From: JAGGAG01 sp031402225 | GTDB taxonomy: Bacteria; Gemmatimonadota; Gemmatimonadetes; Gemmatimonadales; GWC2-71-9 | Direction of reading: 5' to 3' | Length of the DNA stretch: 59,428 nucleotides | Assembly: GCA_031402225.1 (NCBI GenBank) | Contig: JANNSD010000080.1 | Span: 1 to 59,428 of the forward strand | Shown here: positions 24,429 through 33,294 of the stretch, piece by piece | Layout of the letters: every line of letters starts with the position of its first letter | Numbering within the stretch: position 1 is the stretch's first letter | Position numbers and translations under genes: made by a program | The notes under the pieces: generated by a model | Seen by the model: the letters and a program-made list of their open reading frames with translations, nothing else | What the model was told of the DNA's origin: nothing | The model's database searches: none

Positions 24429-26747
24429 TCAGGCCTCCGACGCCGCATCCGAGACGACATGCTGCAGTCGCCGGGGAATCGCGTCAAAAAAGATGCTGCG
24501 GAGCTCATCCGCCGGCCACTGCCAACTGTCCGTTCCCGCGCTGATCGTGAGCGCGCCGTGCCGTTCGCCCACCGTGCCCGCCGCCAGTGCCGGCACGCCA
24601 TGCGCGGCGGCGAGCGCGAGCACGCCGTCGGCCTGCGTGCGGGAACAGGTGACTACCACGCGGCCATGGTCCTCACCAAAGAGCCACTGGTGTGGTGTCA
24701 GGGTTTCGGCTAGCGGCGTGAGGTTCACGGTGGCACCGATCCCGGACGGGGCGTAGGGGCCACCGATGGCGCACTCCGCCAGCGCCACCGCGAGGCCGCC
24801 TTCGCTGCAGTCATGCGCTGAACGCAGGAGCTTCTCGCGCGCGGCCGCAACCAGGAAGCGCTGCAGCTTCCGCTCCGCCTGCAGGTCGACCGGCGCCGGC
24901 GCGCCTCCCACAAACTTGTCGAGTTCCGCCCACAGCGCCGAGCCACCCAGAGCACCGTTGGTGCGGCCCAGGATGATGATGGTGTCGCCCATGTTGCGGA
25001 AGAAGCTGCCCACCCGGTGGTCGAGCGAGTCAAGCAGCCCCACCATGCCGACCGTCGGGGTCGGGTCGATGGCACCGTGCGGGTTCTCATTGTAGAAGGA
25101 GACGTTGCCGCCCGTCACCGGCGTGTCGAAGGCGAGGCACGCATCGGCGATGCCGCGGCACGCCTCACGGAACTGGAAGAACACCTCCGGCTTCTCGGGA
25201 TTGCCGAAGTTGAGGCAGTCGGTGATGCCCAGGGGCACCGCGCCGGTGCAGGCAATGTTGCGCGCGGCCTCCGCGACGGTGGCCTTGCCTCCCTCGTACG
25301 GGTCGAGCGCCACCAGCCGGCTGTTGCAGTCCACCGTGACCGCGATGCCGAAGCTGGTGCCGGGTACCTGTGCCACACCGGCGTCGCAACCGGGGCCGAA
25401 GGCGGTCGACGCCTGCACCGTGGAGTCATACTGCTCATACACCCAACGCTTGCTGGCAATGGAGGGGGCGTCCAGCAGCGCGCGCAGGTCACCCTCGATG
25501 GTCGCTCCCGCGCGTGCGGGCGGCGCGGCCGAACGGCGCTCGATGGCCGCGGGGGCCTCGCGCGCCTCCGGATAGTAGACTGGCGCATCATCGACGAGGC
25601 GCTGGCCGGGGATCGCGACGACCGTGAGCCCTGCGTGGGTCACGCGGAACACACCGTCGTCCGTGACGTGGCCAATGGGTGTGGCGCCCAGTTCCCACTT
25701 GGCGCACACCGCCTGCACCTCGGCGACCCGTCCCGGCTCGGCCACGACGAGCATCCGTTCCTGCGATTCGGAGAGGAGGATCTCGTACGGCGTCATGCCC
25801 GGCTCACGCGTCGGCACGAGGGCGGTGTCGATCTGCACGCCGACCCCGCCGCGGGCGGCCATCTCCGCCGAGGAACTGGTGAGACCGGCGGCACCCATGT
25901 CCTGGATCGCGATGATGTAGCCGCCGTGGATCAGCTCCAGGCTGGCCTCGAGCAGCAGCTTCTCGCAGAAGGGGTCACCGACCTGCACCTGCGGCCGGCG
26001 CGCCTCGCTCTTCGCGGACAGCTCCTCGGAGGCGAAGCTCGCCCCGTGGATCCCGTCGCGCCCGGTGCGTGCCCCCACCACCAGCAGGACGTTGCCGACG
26101 CCGCTCGCCCGCGCGGTGATGAGCTGCTCCTCACGCAGGAGCCCGACGCACATGGCGTTGACCAGCGGGTTGCCGGTGTATCCCTCGGCAAAATTGACCT
26201 CGCCCCCCAGCGTGGGGATGCCGACGCAGTTGCCGTAGTCACCCACCCCGCGCACCACCCCGGCGAAGAGGTAGCGGTTCCGTGCCGTGTCGAGCGAGCC
26301 GAACCGCAGGCTGTTGAGCATGGCGATCGGCCGGGCACCCATGGTGAAGACGTCGCGCAGGATGCCGCCCACGCCGGTCGCCGCGCCCTGGTACGGTTCC
26401 ACGGCGGAGGGGTGATTGTGCGACTCGATCTTGAAGGCCACCGCCCAGCCGTCCTTGAGCCGCAGGACGCCGGCGTTCTCCCCGGGGCCCTGCACCACCG
26501 CGGGCCCCGTCGTCGGAAACTTCTTGAGGATGGGCTTCGAGTGCTTGTAGGAGCAGTGTTCCGACCAGAGTGCCGAGAAGACGCCGAGCTCCGTCAGCGT
26601 TGGGGCGCGCTTGAGCAGGCCGAGGATCTTGTCGTACTCGTGCTCCGTGAGGTTGTGTTCGCGCACCACCGCCGGCGTGACGGGCCGCTCGCCGGGAAAG
26701 GCGCAAGCGGCGAGCAGGGCCGGGTCGATGATGTCGGCCGTGGTCAT
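24429..26747 (-). CDS. purL: Phosphoribosylformylglycinamidine synthase, subunit PurL (small type)
   Basis: The protein has 772 aa, the length of the Bacillus-type small PurL, which needs PurS and PurQ; both are encoded just upstream. Signatures are SEHCSYKHSKPILKKFP (about 64-80), FKIESHNHPSAVEPYQGAAT (about 107-126) and ATP-site TPYEILLSESQERML (about 311-325). With PurQ and PurS it converts FGAR to FGAM. It overlaps the BamE-like gene by 4 bp. Confidence 0.97.
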   Translation of the reverse strand: MTTADIIDPALLAACAFPGERPVTPAVVREHNLTEHEYDKILGLLKRAPTLTELGVFSALWSEHCSYKHSKPILKKFPTTGPAVVQGPGENAGVLRLKDGWAVAFKIESHNHPSAVEPYQGAATGVGGILRDVFTMGARPIAMLNSLRFGSLDTARNRYLFAGVVRGVGDYGNCVGIPTLGGEVNFAEGYTGNPLVNAMCVGLLREEQLITARASGVGNVLLVVGARTGRDGIHGASFASEELSAKSEARRPQVQVGDPFCEKLLLEASLELIHGGYIIAIQDMGAAGLTSSSAEMAARGGVGVQIDTALVPTREPGMTPYEILLSESQERMLVVAEPGRVAEVQAVCAKWELGATPIGHVTDDGVFRVTHAGLTVVAIPGQRLVDDAPVYYPEAREAPAAIERRSAAPPARAGATIEGDLRALLDAPSIASKRWVYEQYDSTVQASTAFGPGCDAGVAQVPGTSFGIAVTVDCNSRLVALDPYEGGKATVAEAARNIACTGAVPLGITDCLNFGNPEKPEVFFQFREACRGIADACLAFDTPVTGGNVSFYNENPHGAIDPTPTVGMVGLLDSLDHRVGSFFRNMGDTIIILGRTNGALGGSALWAELDKFVGGAPAPVDLQAERKLQRFLVAAAREKLLRSAHDCSEGGLAVALAECAIGGPYAPSGIGATVNLTPLAETLTPHQWLFGEDHGRVVVTCSRTQADGVLALAAAHGVPALAAGTVGERHGALTISAGTDSWQWPADELRSIFFDAIPRRLQHVVSDAASEA

Positions 26748-27115
26748 GGCGTGCCCGCCGATGGCGGCGGCGGGGTTGAGACCGGCGTCGTGACGCCGGC
26801 GGCGTCCGTGAACCCGGGCGCCTTGCCGGTGAGGCTCGACGGCCCATCGTACGGATGGTTGCTCGAGCGCGCGATGGCGTCAACCACCTTGCCGCCCTGG
26901 AGGATCACGACATCCTGGGTGCCGCAGGCCGGCATGCAGGACGACGGATAGTTCATGTAGGTGAAGTCACCCTTTGTGCGCGTCGAGGTCGGGGCGCCCC
27001 ACGCGGCGGTCACCTGCTCGGCCGTCATGCCGGGCCGGACCGGCGTCTGGGCCTGCACCGCGTTGGCCGCGGCCGTCAGCAGGAGGGACGTCAGCAGCAT
27101 GGTGGTGCGGGTCAT
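26744..27115 (-). CDS. Small secreted BamE/SmpA-like protein
   Basis: The protein has 123 aa with a signal peptide (1-22, ending AVQAQ). The mature start VRPGMTAEQVTAAWGAPTS is the typical opening of the BamE/SmpA fold; FTYMNYPS follows, then a Pro/Thr-rich tail. Two cysteines (SCMPACG) could form a disulfide. There is no lipobox, unlike true BamE, so the fold rather than the BamE function is proposed. It is coupled by 4-bp overlaps to purQ and purL, an odd place for an exported protein. Confidence 0.75.
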   Translation of the reverse strand: MTRTTMLLTSLLLTAAANAVQAQTPVRPGMTAEQVTAAWGAPTSTRTKGDFTYMNYPSSCMPACGTQDVVILQGGKVVDAIARSSNHPYDGPSSLTGKAPGFTDAAGVTTPVSTPPPPSAGTP

Positions 27116-27813
27116 CGGGCAGCTCCTGACAGGGCGCGAATGCCGGCGAGGGAACGCATGAACAACAGCCCATCGGCCGAGCCAAGGTGCGGGTCGATGA
27201 CGCGCTCGGGATGTGGCATGATGCCGACGATGGTGCCGGCGGCATTGCAGATCCCCGCGATGTCGTTGCTGGATCCGTTGGGATTGCCCGCCGTCAGGGG
27301 AGAAGGCGCGGTGTACCGCAGGACGACCTGGCCCTCGCTTTCCAGCCGGGCCAGGGTCTCCGCATCGGCGACGAAACGTCCCTCACCGTGCGCGACCGGC
27401 AACCGCACCTGGGTCTTCCGTTCGAATGCCCAGGTGAACACGGTGTCGGGGCGCTCCACCAGAACATCCACCGGCCTCGACACGAAGGTGAGCCCGGCAT
27501 TCCGCATCAGTGCGCCTGGAAGCAAGTGTGCCTCGCACAGGATCTGGAAGCCGTTGCAGATGCCCACCACGGCACCGCCGGCCGCGGCATGGGCCTGCAC
27601 CGCCTGCATGATCGGGCTGAACCGCGCGATTGCACCGGAACGCAGGTAGTCACCGTAGCTGAATCCTCCCGGCAGGATCACCACGTCGGCGCCCTGCAGC
27701 GAGGTGTCGCGGTGCCACACGAAGTACGCGCTGGCTCCGCCCTGTTCTGCCCCGCGACGCGCGTCCTCGTCGCAGTTGCTGCCGGGAAACCGGACCACGG
27801 CGACACGCACCAT
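27112..27813 (-). CDS. purQ: Phosphoribosylformylglycinamidine synthase, glutaminase subunit PurQ
   Basis: The protein has 233 aa from ATG 27813 (MVRVAVVRFPGSNCDEDA); the longer frame overlaps purS and is rejected. Class I glutaminase landmarks are GGFSYGDYLRSGAIA, the nucleophile Cys in GICNGFQILCEA, and the terminal His region GIMPHPERVIDP. It supplies ammonia to PurL. It shares one base with purS. Confidence 0.97.
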   Translation of the reverse strand: MVRVAVVRFPGSNCDEDARRGAEQGGASAYFVWHRDTSLQGADVVILPGGFSYGDYLRSGAIARFSPIMQAVQAHAAAGGAVVGICNGFQILCEAHLLPGALMRNAGLTFVSRPVDVLVERPDTVFTWAFERKTQVRLPVAHGEGRFVADAETLARLESEGQVVLRYTAPSPLTAGNPNGSSNDIAGICNAAGTIVGIMPHPERVIDPHLGSADGLLFMRSLAGIRALSGAAR

Positions 27814-28064
27814 CAGTCGGCCTCCACCTCGACCAGGTAGTCCTCGGTGACCGGATTGGCCAGCAACCGGTCGCACATCAGGCGCGCCCGGGCTTCCGCC
27901 TCGTCACGCGATGCCGCGTCAACCTCGATCTCCACGGCTCGGCCCACATGTACCGTGCGCGTCTCGGCGAACCCCAGGGCGTTCAGGGCATGCTCCACGG
28001 CCTGGCCCTGCGGATCGAGCAGGCCAGCGCGCGGCATGACGCGGACGTGGACCCGATACGTCAT
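27813..28064 (-). CDS. purS: Phosphoribosylformylglycinamidine synthase, subunit PurS
   Basis: The protein has 83 aa, the usual size. The pattern VRVMPRAGLLDPQGQAVEHALNALGF and the C-terminal LLANPVTEDYLVEVE are PurS-specific. It forms a dimer that bridges PurL and PurQ. Its start overlaps the pssA stop by 4 bp. Confidence 0.95.
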   Translation of the reverse strand: MTYRVHVRVMPRAGLLDPQGQAVEHALNALGFAETRTVHVGRAVEIEVDAASRDEAEARARLMCDRLLANPVTEDYLVEVEAD

Positions 28065-28909
28065 TCCATCTCCTTGCGGCGCTCGCGGCGCTCGCGACTG
28101 AGGGAGGTGACCTCACTGCCGCCCAGGTCGACGGGGGCGGCCCCTTCCGGTTCATGGCGCTCCATGAGGCCCAGCAGCGCCCCGCGAACTACGCCGAACA
28201 ACGCATACGCGAGCCCCAGCGGGAACAGCACCGCAGCAGGCTTGATGAGCGCGGCCACCATGCACGACAGCACCAGAAGGGTGACCGCGGTCTGGCGGGC
28301 GGTGCGAAAGCTGAACCCGGGCATCTTGGGGTACTTCACGTTGCTCACCATCAGCACGCCGAGCACGAGCATCAGGAGCACCAGGCCCTGGTGCTGCAGG
28401 TCGAGGTACGCCAGCGAGGCGCGATACCACGGGGTCTGGCTGAACGGGTAATAGCAGGCCAGGGTCATGCCGGCGGCAGGTGACGGAATCCCGGTGAACC
28501 AGGCCGAGGGCTTGCCCGCCGAGGCCACGTTGAACCGCGCGAGCCGGATCGCGACGGCCACCACGAAGATCCAGCACAGCACCCAGGCAAACTTCCCCGC
28601 GGTAGTGAACTCGAGGAAGTACATGATGAGGGCCGGCGCCACGCCGAACGACACCAGGTCGATGAGCGAGTCGAGTTCCTCGCCGAAGCGGCTGCTGGTC
28701 TTGGCCAGCCGGGCGATGCGCCCGTCGAGCACGTCCAGGATACCGGCAAAGACGATGAACCAGCCGGCCCAGCGGAAGTTCCCGTTGTAGGCGGAGACGA
28801 TCGCCCAGAAACCGAAGAACAGGTTGCCGAGGGTGAAAGCGCTTGGCATCACGACCACGACTTGCCGCATCGGACGCTGCAGGCCGTTGCCCCTGGGTCT
28901 CAATTCCAT
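28061..28909 (-). CDS. pssA: CDP-diacylglycerol-serine O-phosphatidyltransferase
   Basis: The protein has 282 aa from ATG 28909. The CDP-alcohol phosphotransferase motif is complete: D59, D62-G63, A66-R67, G76, D80, D84. About seven membrane helices follow. It makes phosphatidylserine in the inner membrane, the substrate of the Psd encoded directly upstream (10-bp overlap). The C-terminus is a charged cytoplasmic tail. Its place inside a purine operon is unusual. Confidence 0.94.
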   Translation of the reverse strand: MELRPRGNGLQRPMRQVVVVMPSAFTLGNLFFGFWAIVSAYNGNFRWAGWFIVFAGILDVLDGRIARLAKTSSRFGEELDSLIDLVSFGVAPALIMYFLEFTTAGKFAWVLCWIFVVAVAIRLARFNVASAGKPSAWFTGIPSPAAGMTLACYYPFSQTPWYRASLAYLDLQHQGLVLLMLVLGVLMVSNVKYPKMPGFSFRTARQTAVTLLVLSCMVAALIKPAAVLFPLGLAYALFGVVRGALLGLMERHEPEGAAPVDLGGSEVTSLSRERRERRKEME

Positions 28910-29526
28910 CGTGCCACCACGGTGAGGCCGCACTTCGTGCGCATGCCGCGCTGGACCAGCACGCGCGCGTTGGTTGGCAGGAAGAGGTCGACGCGAGAAC
29001 CAAACCGGATCATGCCCAGCCGCTCACCTTGCTGCACGGCGGTGCCGACCGGATGGTCGGTGATGATGCGCCGCGCGATGAGCCCCGCGATCTGCCGCAC
29101 CAGGATGCGGCCATGCGCGGTGTCGAGCCCGACGGATGACTGCTCGTTCTCGAGACTCGACTTTTCGTCCGCCGCATTGAGGAACTTTCCCGGGTTGTAG
29201 TGGCGGTACGCCACCGTGCCGCCGAGGGGATAGCGGTTGACGTGGCAGTCGAACACGTTCATGAAAATACAGACCCGCTGGGCCTTGCCGCCGATGAAGG
29301 CCGGCTCCTCCACCTCGCGCACGTCCACAACCAGGCCATCGGCCGGTGCGATCGCAAGGTCCGGCCCGCGCTCACCATCGCGCGGCGGGTCGCGGAAGAA
29401 CGCCACCACCCACACGGCAACAGGGAGCCACAGCAGCGCCCACCAGTGCGTGAAAATGAGCAACAGGCCCAGGATGACGACGGCGCCGACGATGAACGGC
29501 TTGCCCTCAGGCGCGACGCGGATCAT
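28900..29526 (-). CDS. psd: Phosphatidylserine decarboxylase (short, archaeal-like type)
   Basis: The protein has 208 aa from ATG 29526. Residues 10-45 hold membrane segments. Catalytic landmarks are PADG (61-64), FDCHVNRYP (92-100) and the self-cleavage site FGSR (G176-S177), which yields the pyruvoyl group. The FGSR site and short length mark the archaeal/Psd-A-like class rather than the LGST type of E. coli. It converts phosphatidylserine to phosphatidylethanolamine. It overlaps purC and pssA. Confidence 0.94.
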   Translation of the reverse strand: MIRVAPEGKPFIVGAVVILGLLLIFTHWWALLWLPVAVWVVAFFRDPPRDGERGPDLAIAPADGLVVDVREVEEPAFIGGKAQRVCIFMNVFDCHVNRYPLGGTVAYRHYNPGKFLNAADEKSSLENEQSSVGLDTAHGRILVRQIAGLIARRIITDHPVGTAVQQGERLGMIRFGSRVDLFLPTNARVLVQRGMRTKCGLTVVARWN

Positions 29527-30446
29527 GCGGGTGGCCCCAGGTCGCGACCGGTGAGGAGGCGGTACGCCTCGAGGTAGCGCGCACTGGTGGCCTCGATGAC
29601 CTCGGGCGGCAGCGGCGGCGGCGGTGCCTCGCCATTCCACGTGCCGGCCTGCTTCAGCGCGGCGAGGTAGTCGCGCAGCGGCTGCTTGTCGAAGCTCGGC
29701 TGCGGGCCACCGGGCGCGTACCGGTCAGCCGGCCAGAAACGAGAGGAGTCGGGCGTCAGGACCTCGTCGATCAGGAGGAGGCTGCCGTCGGGGGCGTGGC
29801 CAAACTCGAACTTGGTGTCGGCGATGATGATGCCGCGACCAGCGGCGTAGTCCCGGCCGGCGGTATAGACGGCGAAGCTCAGCGACCGAAGGCGCTGTGC
29901 CACGTCTGCGCCGAGCGCCTGCTCGACCGCGGCGAGCGGTACGTTGATGTCGTGTCCCGACTCCGCCTTGGTGGCGGGCGAGAACAGCGCCGGGTCGAGG
30001 CGGGCGCTCTCCAGCAATCCTTTCGGCAGCGGCTCGCCGGCCAGCGTCCCCTGGGCGCGGTATTCCTGCCATGCGGAGCCGCTGAGGTAGCCGCGCACCA
30101 CGCACTCGAACGGCACCGGCTCCGTTCGGCGCACCAGCATGGCGCGGCCGGCGAGCTGGTCGCTGTAACTGGCCAGCGCGGGAAGGCGCTCGATGATTTC
30201 GTCCTTGCACGCCGTGATGAAGTGGGACGGGGCAGCCCGCTCCAGATGGCGGAACCAGAAGGCCGAGAGCTGGGTCAGCACGGCACCCTTGAGCGGGACG
30301 GCCTCGTTCATGACGACATCGAACGCACTCACGCGGTCGCTCGCCACCAGGAGCAGGGCGTCCGGGCCGGCATCGTACACCTCGCGCACCTTGCCGCGCC
30401 GCACCAGCGGCAGCGGCAGCGAAGAGGCGTGGAGCGCTGGGGTCAT
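29523..30446 (-). CDS. purC: Phosphoribosylaminoimidazole-succinocarboxamide synthase
   Basis: The protein has 307 aa, the longer SAICAR synthase form. Signatures are RRGKVREVYDAG (16-27), LLVASDRVSAFD (32-43), FECVVRGYLSGSAW and TKFEFGHAPDGSLLLIDEVLTPDSSRFW as consecutive conserved blocks. It joins CAIR and aspartate with ATP. Its product goes to PurB, encoded just upstream with a 4-bp overlap. Confidence 0.97.
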   Translation of the reverse strand: MTPALHASSLPLPLVRRGKVREVYDAGPDALLLVASDRVSAFDVVMNEAVPLKGAVLTQLSAFWFRHLERAAPSHFITACKDEIIERLPALASYSDQLAGRAMLVRRTEPVPFECVVRGYLSGSAWQEYRAQGTLAGEPLPKGLLESARLDPALFSPATKAESGHDINVPLAAVEQALGADVAQRLRSLSFAVYTAGRDYAAGRGIIIADTKFEFGHAPDGSLLLIDEVLTPDSSRFWPADRYAPGGPQPSFDKQPLRDYLAALKQAGTWNGEAPPPPLPPEVIEATSARYLEAYRLLTGRDLGPPA

Positions 30447-31882
30447 ACGCGCACCTCCGCGCTTCCCGCGTCAGCAGCAAGCGCGCGTGCACGCGCAAGC
30501 AGCGGCGGAAGGTAGTCACCGGTGAACTCCTGCACCTGCTGGACGGAACGGCCGGTGTAGCGGTGCGGCTCCAGCTCGGCCTGCAGCGAAGCCGCGGGTA
30601 CCCGGGCGAACGCCGCGTCCTTCCCAAGGCGATCCAGGAGGTCGTTCGGCGCGCCACCGCTCACGGCCTCTGCCACGGCGAGGCTGTGCCTGCGAATGAC
30701 CTCATGCAGCTCCTGCCGGTCGCCGCCCTGGCCCACGCCCAGCATGAGCCAGCGTTCGGTGGCCATGAACGGCATCTGCGCGTCGACATGTTTCCGCACC
30801 ACCGCCTCGCGTACTTCGAGGCCGGCGGCAATGTTGGTGGCCAGCACCAGGATCGCATCCGTCGCCAGGAACGCCTCGGGCAGGGTGAGCCGGCGGTTGG
30901 CGCTGTCGTCGAGGGTGCGCTCGAGCCACTGACTGGCTGCGGTATGCGCGCCATTGGCCTGCAACGAAATGACAAACCGGGCAAGGCTGCAGACGCGCTC
31001 GGCGCGCATCGGGTTCCGCTTGTAGGCCATGGCACTGGAGCCGATCTGCTCCGCCTCGAAGGGCTCGAGGAGCTCGCCCTCGTGCTGCAGGAGGCGAAGG
31101 TCCGATCCCATCTTGGCGGCGGACTGGGCGATGCCGCTCAGCACGTCGAGCGCCTGGGAGTCAATCTTGCGCGGGTAGGTCTGGCCCGATACGGCGAAGG
31201 TCTCGCCGAATCCCATGCGCGCGGCGATGCGACGGTCCAGCTCGCGCACCTTCTGGTGATCGCCGTGGAACAACTCCAGGAAGGACGCCTGGGTGCCGGT
31301 GGTGCCCTTGCAGCCGTGGAACCGCAGCGTCTCCAGGCGGTGGCAGGTCTCCTCGACGTCGAGCGCGAGGTCCTGCATCCAGAGGGTCGCACGCTTGCCC
31401 ACGGTGGTGAGCTGGGCTGGCTGGAAGTGCGTATAGGCCAGGCAGGGCACCGTGGCGTACCGAATCGCGAAGGTATCGAGCTCGGTGAGCAGCGTGATCA
31501 GGCGACCCAGCACGAGCCGCAGCCCCTCGCGCATCACCACGAGGTCGGCATTGTCGGTGACGAACGCGCTGGTGGCACCGAGATGGATGAACGGGCGGGC
31601 GGCCGCGGCCTGGTCGCCGAAGGCATGCACGTGGGCCATCACGTCGTGACGGAAGCGCCGCTCATACTTCGCCGCCACCTCGAGGTCGGCATCATCGAGG
31701 TGCGCCCGCATGGCGGTGATCGCCTCGTCCGGGATGGCGAGGCCGAGTTCGCGCTCGGACTCGGCCAGCGCCAGCCAGAGGCGGCGCCAGAGAGACACCC
31801 GGTGACGATCACCCCACAGTGTCTGCATCGCGGCCGAGGCATAGCGGGTGCCGAGAGGCGAGCGGTAGCGGTCGTCGGTCAT
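30443..31882 (-). CDS. purB: Adenylosuccinate lyase
   Basis: The protein has 479 aa. The fumarase/aspartase-superfamily signature GSSAMAYKRNPMRAE lies at about 281-295, with HLGATSAFVTDNAD near 106. Its length and this signature resemble the animal-like ADSL branch more than the ~430-aa Bacillus form. It cleaves SAICAR to AICAR and adenylosuccinate to AMP. It overlaps htrA and purC by 4 bp each. Confidence 0.95.
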   Translation of the reverse strand: MTDDRYRSPLGTRYASAAMQTLWGDRHRVSLWRRLWLALAESERELGLAIPDEAITAMRAHLDDADLEVAAKYERRFRHDVMAHVHAFGDQAAAARPFIHLGATSAFVTDNADLVVMREGLRLVLGRLITLLTELDTFAIRYATVPCLAYTHFQPAQLTTVGKRATLWMQDLALDVEETCHRLETLRFHGCKGTTGTQASFLELFHGDHQKVRELDRRIAARMGFGETFAVSGQTYPRKIDSQALDVLSGIAQSAAKMGSDLRLLQHEGELLEPFEAEQIGSSAMAYKRNPMRAERVCSLARFVISLQANGAHTAASQWLERTLDDSANRRLTLPEAFLATDAILVLATNIAAGLEVREAVVRKHVDAQMPFMATERWLMLGVGQGGDRQELHEVIRRHSLAVAEAVSGGAPNDLLDRLGKDAAFARVPAASLQAELEPHRYTGRSVQQVQEFTGDYLPPLLARARALAADAGSAEVRV

Positions 31883-33294
31883 GGAGAGAAGGAGAGGTCG
31901 GTGAAACGGATTCGGCGGTCGCGCTCGAAGAACACGCGAAAGCCGCGCGCCGCGCGGAGGCGCTCGATGGTCGTACCAACGACGGTCGCATCTTCGACCC
32001 GCGCGTTGTTGATGGCCAGGATCACGTCGCCACTCTCGAGACCGGTGAGCCGTGCCGCCTCGGGGGAGATGCTGAAGATGAGGGCTCCCTGCTCGGCGGA
32101 AATGTGCCGCTCGGCCCGGATCGCCGGGGTCACCGTGACGAGCTGGATGTCCTGCAGGGCCGGGACTTTCTCGGCGGTCACGCTCGGCAGCTCACCGGTC
32201 CTGATGCGGCGCCGCACAGGCGGCCCGGTGCCGCTCTTCACTTCGACCAGCACGGTGTCGCCCACCGTGACGTCGAGTTTCACCGCTTCCCAGTCGAGCC
32301 AGGTGCGCATCTTCTGCCCATTCGCGAGCACGAGGATGTCTCCCGTCCTGAGGCCGGCCACGGCAGCGGGGCTGCCCGCGGCGACCGCCTCGATGCGCAG
32401 CCCGGCGGGGGAGCGTGTCAGTTGCATCTGCCGGGCACCAGCCACCTCGATGCCGGTCCAGGCGCGGTGCATCTCGCCCCGGCGCAGGATCTCCTCCGTC
32501 ACGCGCATGGCGCGCTCGATCGGGATGGCGAAGCCGAGCCCGATCGAGCCGCCACTACTCGAGAAGATCGACGCGTTGACGCCGATCACCTCGCCCAGGG
32601 CATTCGCCAGCGGGCCGCCGGAATTGCCGGGGTTGATGGCGGCATCGGTCTGGATCATGTCGAGGTACAGGCCGGGCTGGTCGCCAGTCGGCAGGATGTT
32701 CCGGCCCACGGCGCTTACCACGCCCGCGGTGACCGTGGGCTCGACGTTGCTCAGGAGGAAGCGGTAGGGATTGCCGAGCGCCACCAGCCACTCGCCGATC
32801 ATGAGATCATCGCTGCTGCCGAGGGGCGCCACGGGCAGGCCGGTGCGCGCCACCTTGAGTACGGCGATGTCGGTGGTGGCGTCTTCACCCACGAGCGACG
32901 CGGGGACATCGGTGCCATCGGACAGCGTGACCGTGATCTGGTCCGCGCCCTCCACCACGTGCTGGTTCGTGATGATCACGCCGTCGGCACGCACCACGAA
33001 TCCGGTGCCGAAGCTCTGCACCTGCTGCTCGTTTCCCTCCGGCGTGAAGAACATGTCGAAGGGCGACGGCTGCACGCGCCGTCGTCCCTGCACGCCAACC
33101 GAGACGACGGAAGGCGACACCTTTGCGGCCGACGTGACGATCGCGGTGCGGCGCGACTGGTCGACGGACTCCGGGACGCGCGGCCTGGCCTGGAGGGCGC
33201 CGAAGGTGGCAAGCGACAAGCGATCGGAGCCCCGATCCGGGCGGCCGCAGCCGCCCAGCGCCAGGACGAACAACGCGATACGGGCGGCCGTCAT
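31879..33294 (-). CDS. DegP/HtrA-type serine protease with two PDZ regions, lipoprotein
   Basis: The protein has 471 aa. A lipobox (LGGCG, Cys16) indicates a membrane-anchored periplasmic lipoprotein. The trypsin-like domain has the full triad H112 (NQHVVEG), D142 (TTDIAVLKV) and S225 (NPGNSGGPL). Two PDZ-like regions follow (about 275-370 and 385-470; RTGDILVLANGQ and ESGDVILAINNA). It degrades or refolds envelope proteins. It is coupled to truA and purB by 4-bp overlaps. Confidence 0.94.
   Translation of the reverse strand: MTAARIALFVLALGGCGRPDRGSDRLSLATFGALQARPRVPESVDQSRRTAIVTSAAKVSPSVVSVGVQGRRRVQPSPFDMFFTPEGNEQQVQSFGTGFVVRADGVIITNQHVVEGADQITVTLSDGTDVPASLVGEDATTDIAVLKVARTGLPVAPLGSSDDLMIGEWLVALGNPYRFLLSNVEPTVTAGVVSAVGRNILPTGDQPGLYLDMIQTDAAINPGNSGGPLANALGEVIGVNASIFSSSGGSIGLGFAIPIERAMRVTEEILRRGEMHRAWTGIEVAGARQMQLTRSPAGLRIEAVAAGSPAAVAGLRTGDILVLANGQKMRTWLDWEAVKLDVTVGDTVLVEVKSGTGPPVRRRIRTGELPSVTAEKVPALQDIQLVTVTPAIRAERHISAEQGALIFSISPEAARLTGLESGDVILAINNARVEDATVVGTTIERLRAARGFRVFFERDRRIRFTDLSFSP

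Noticed and set aside
25017..26951. 644-codon plus-strand frame
   Set aside because: Antisense shadow of purL with no recognisable domain.
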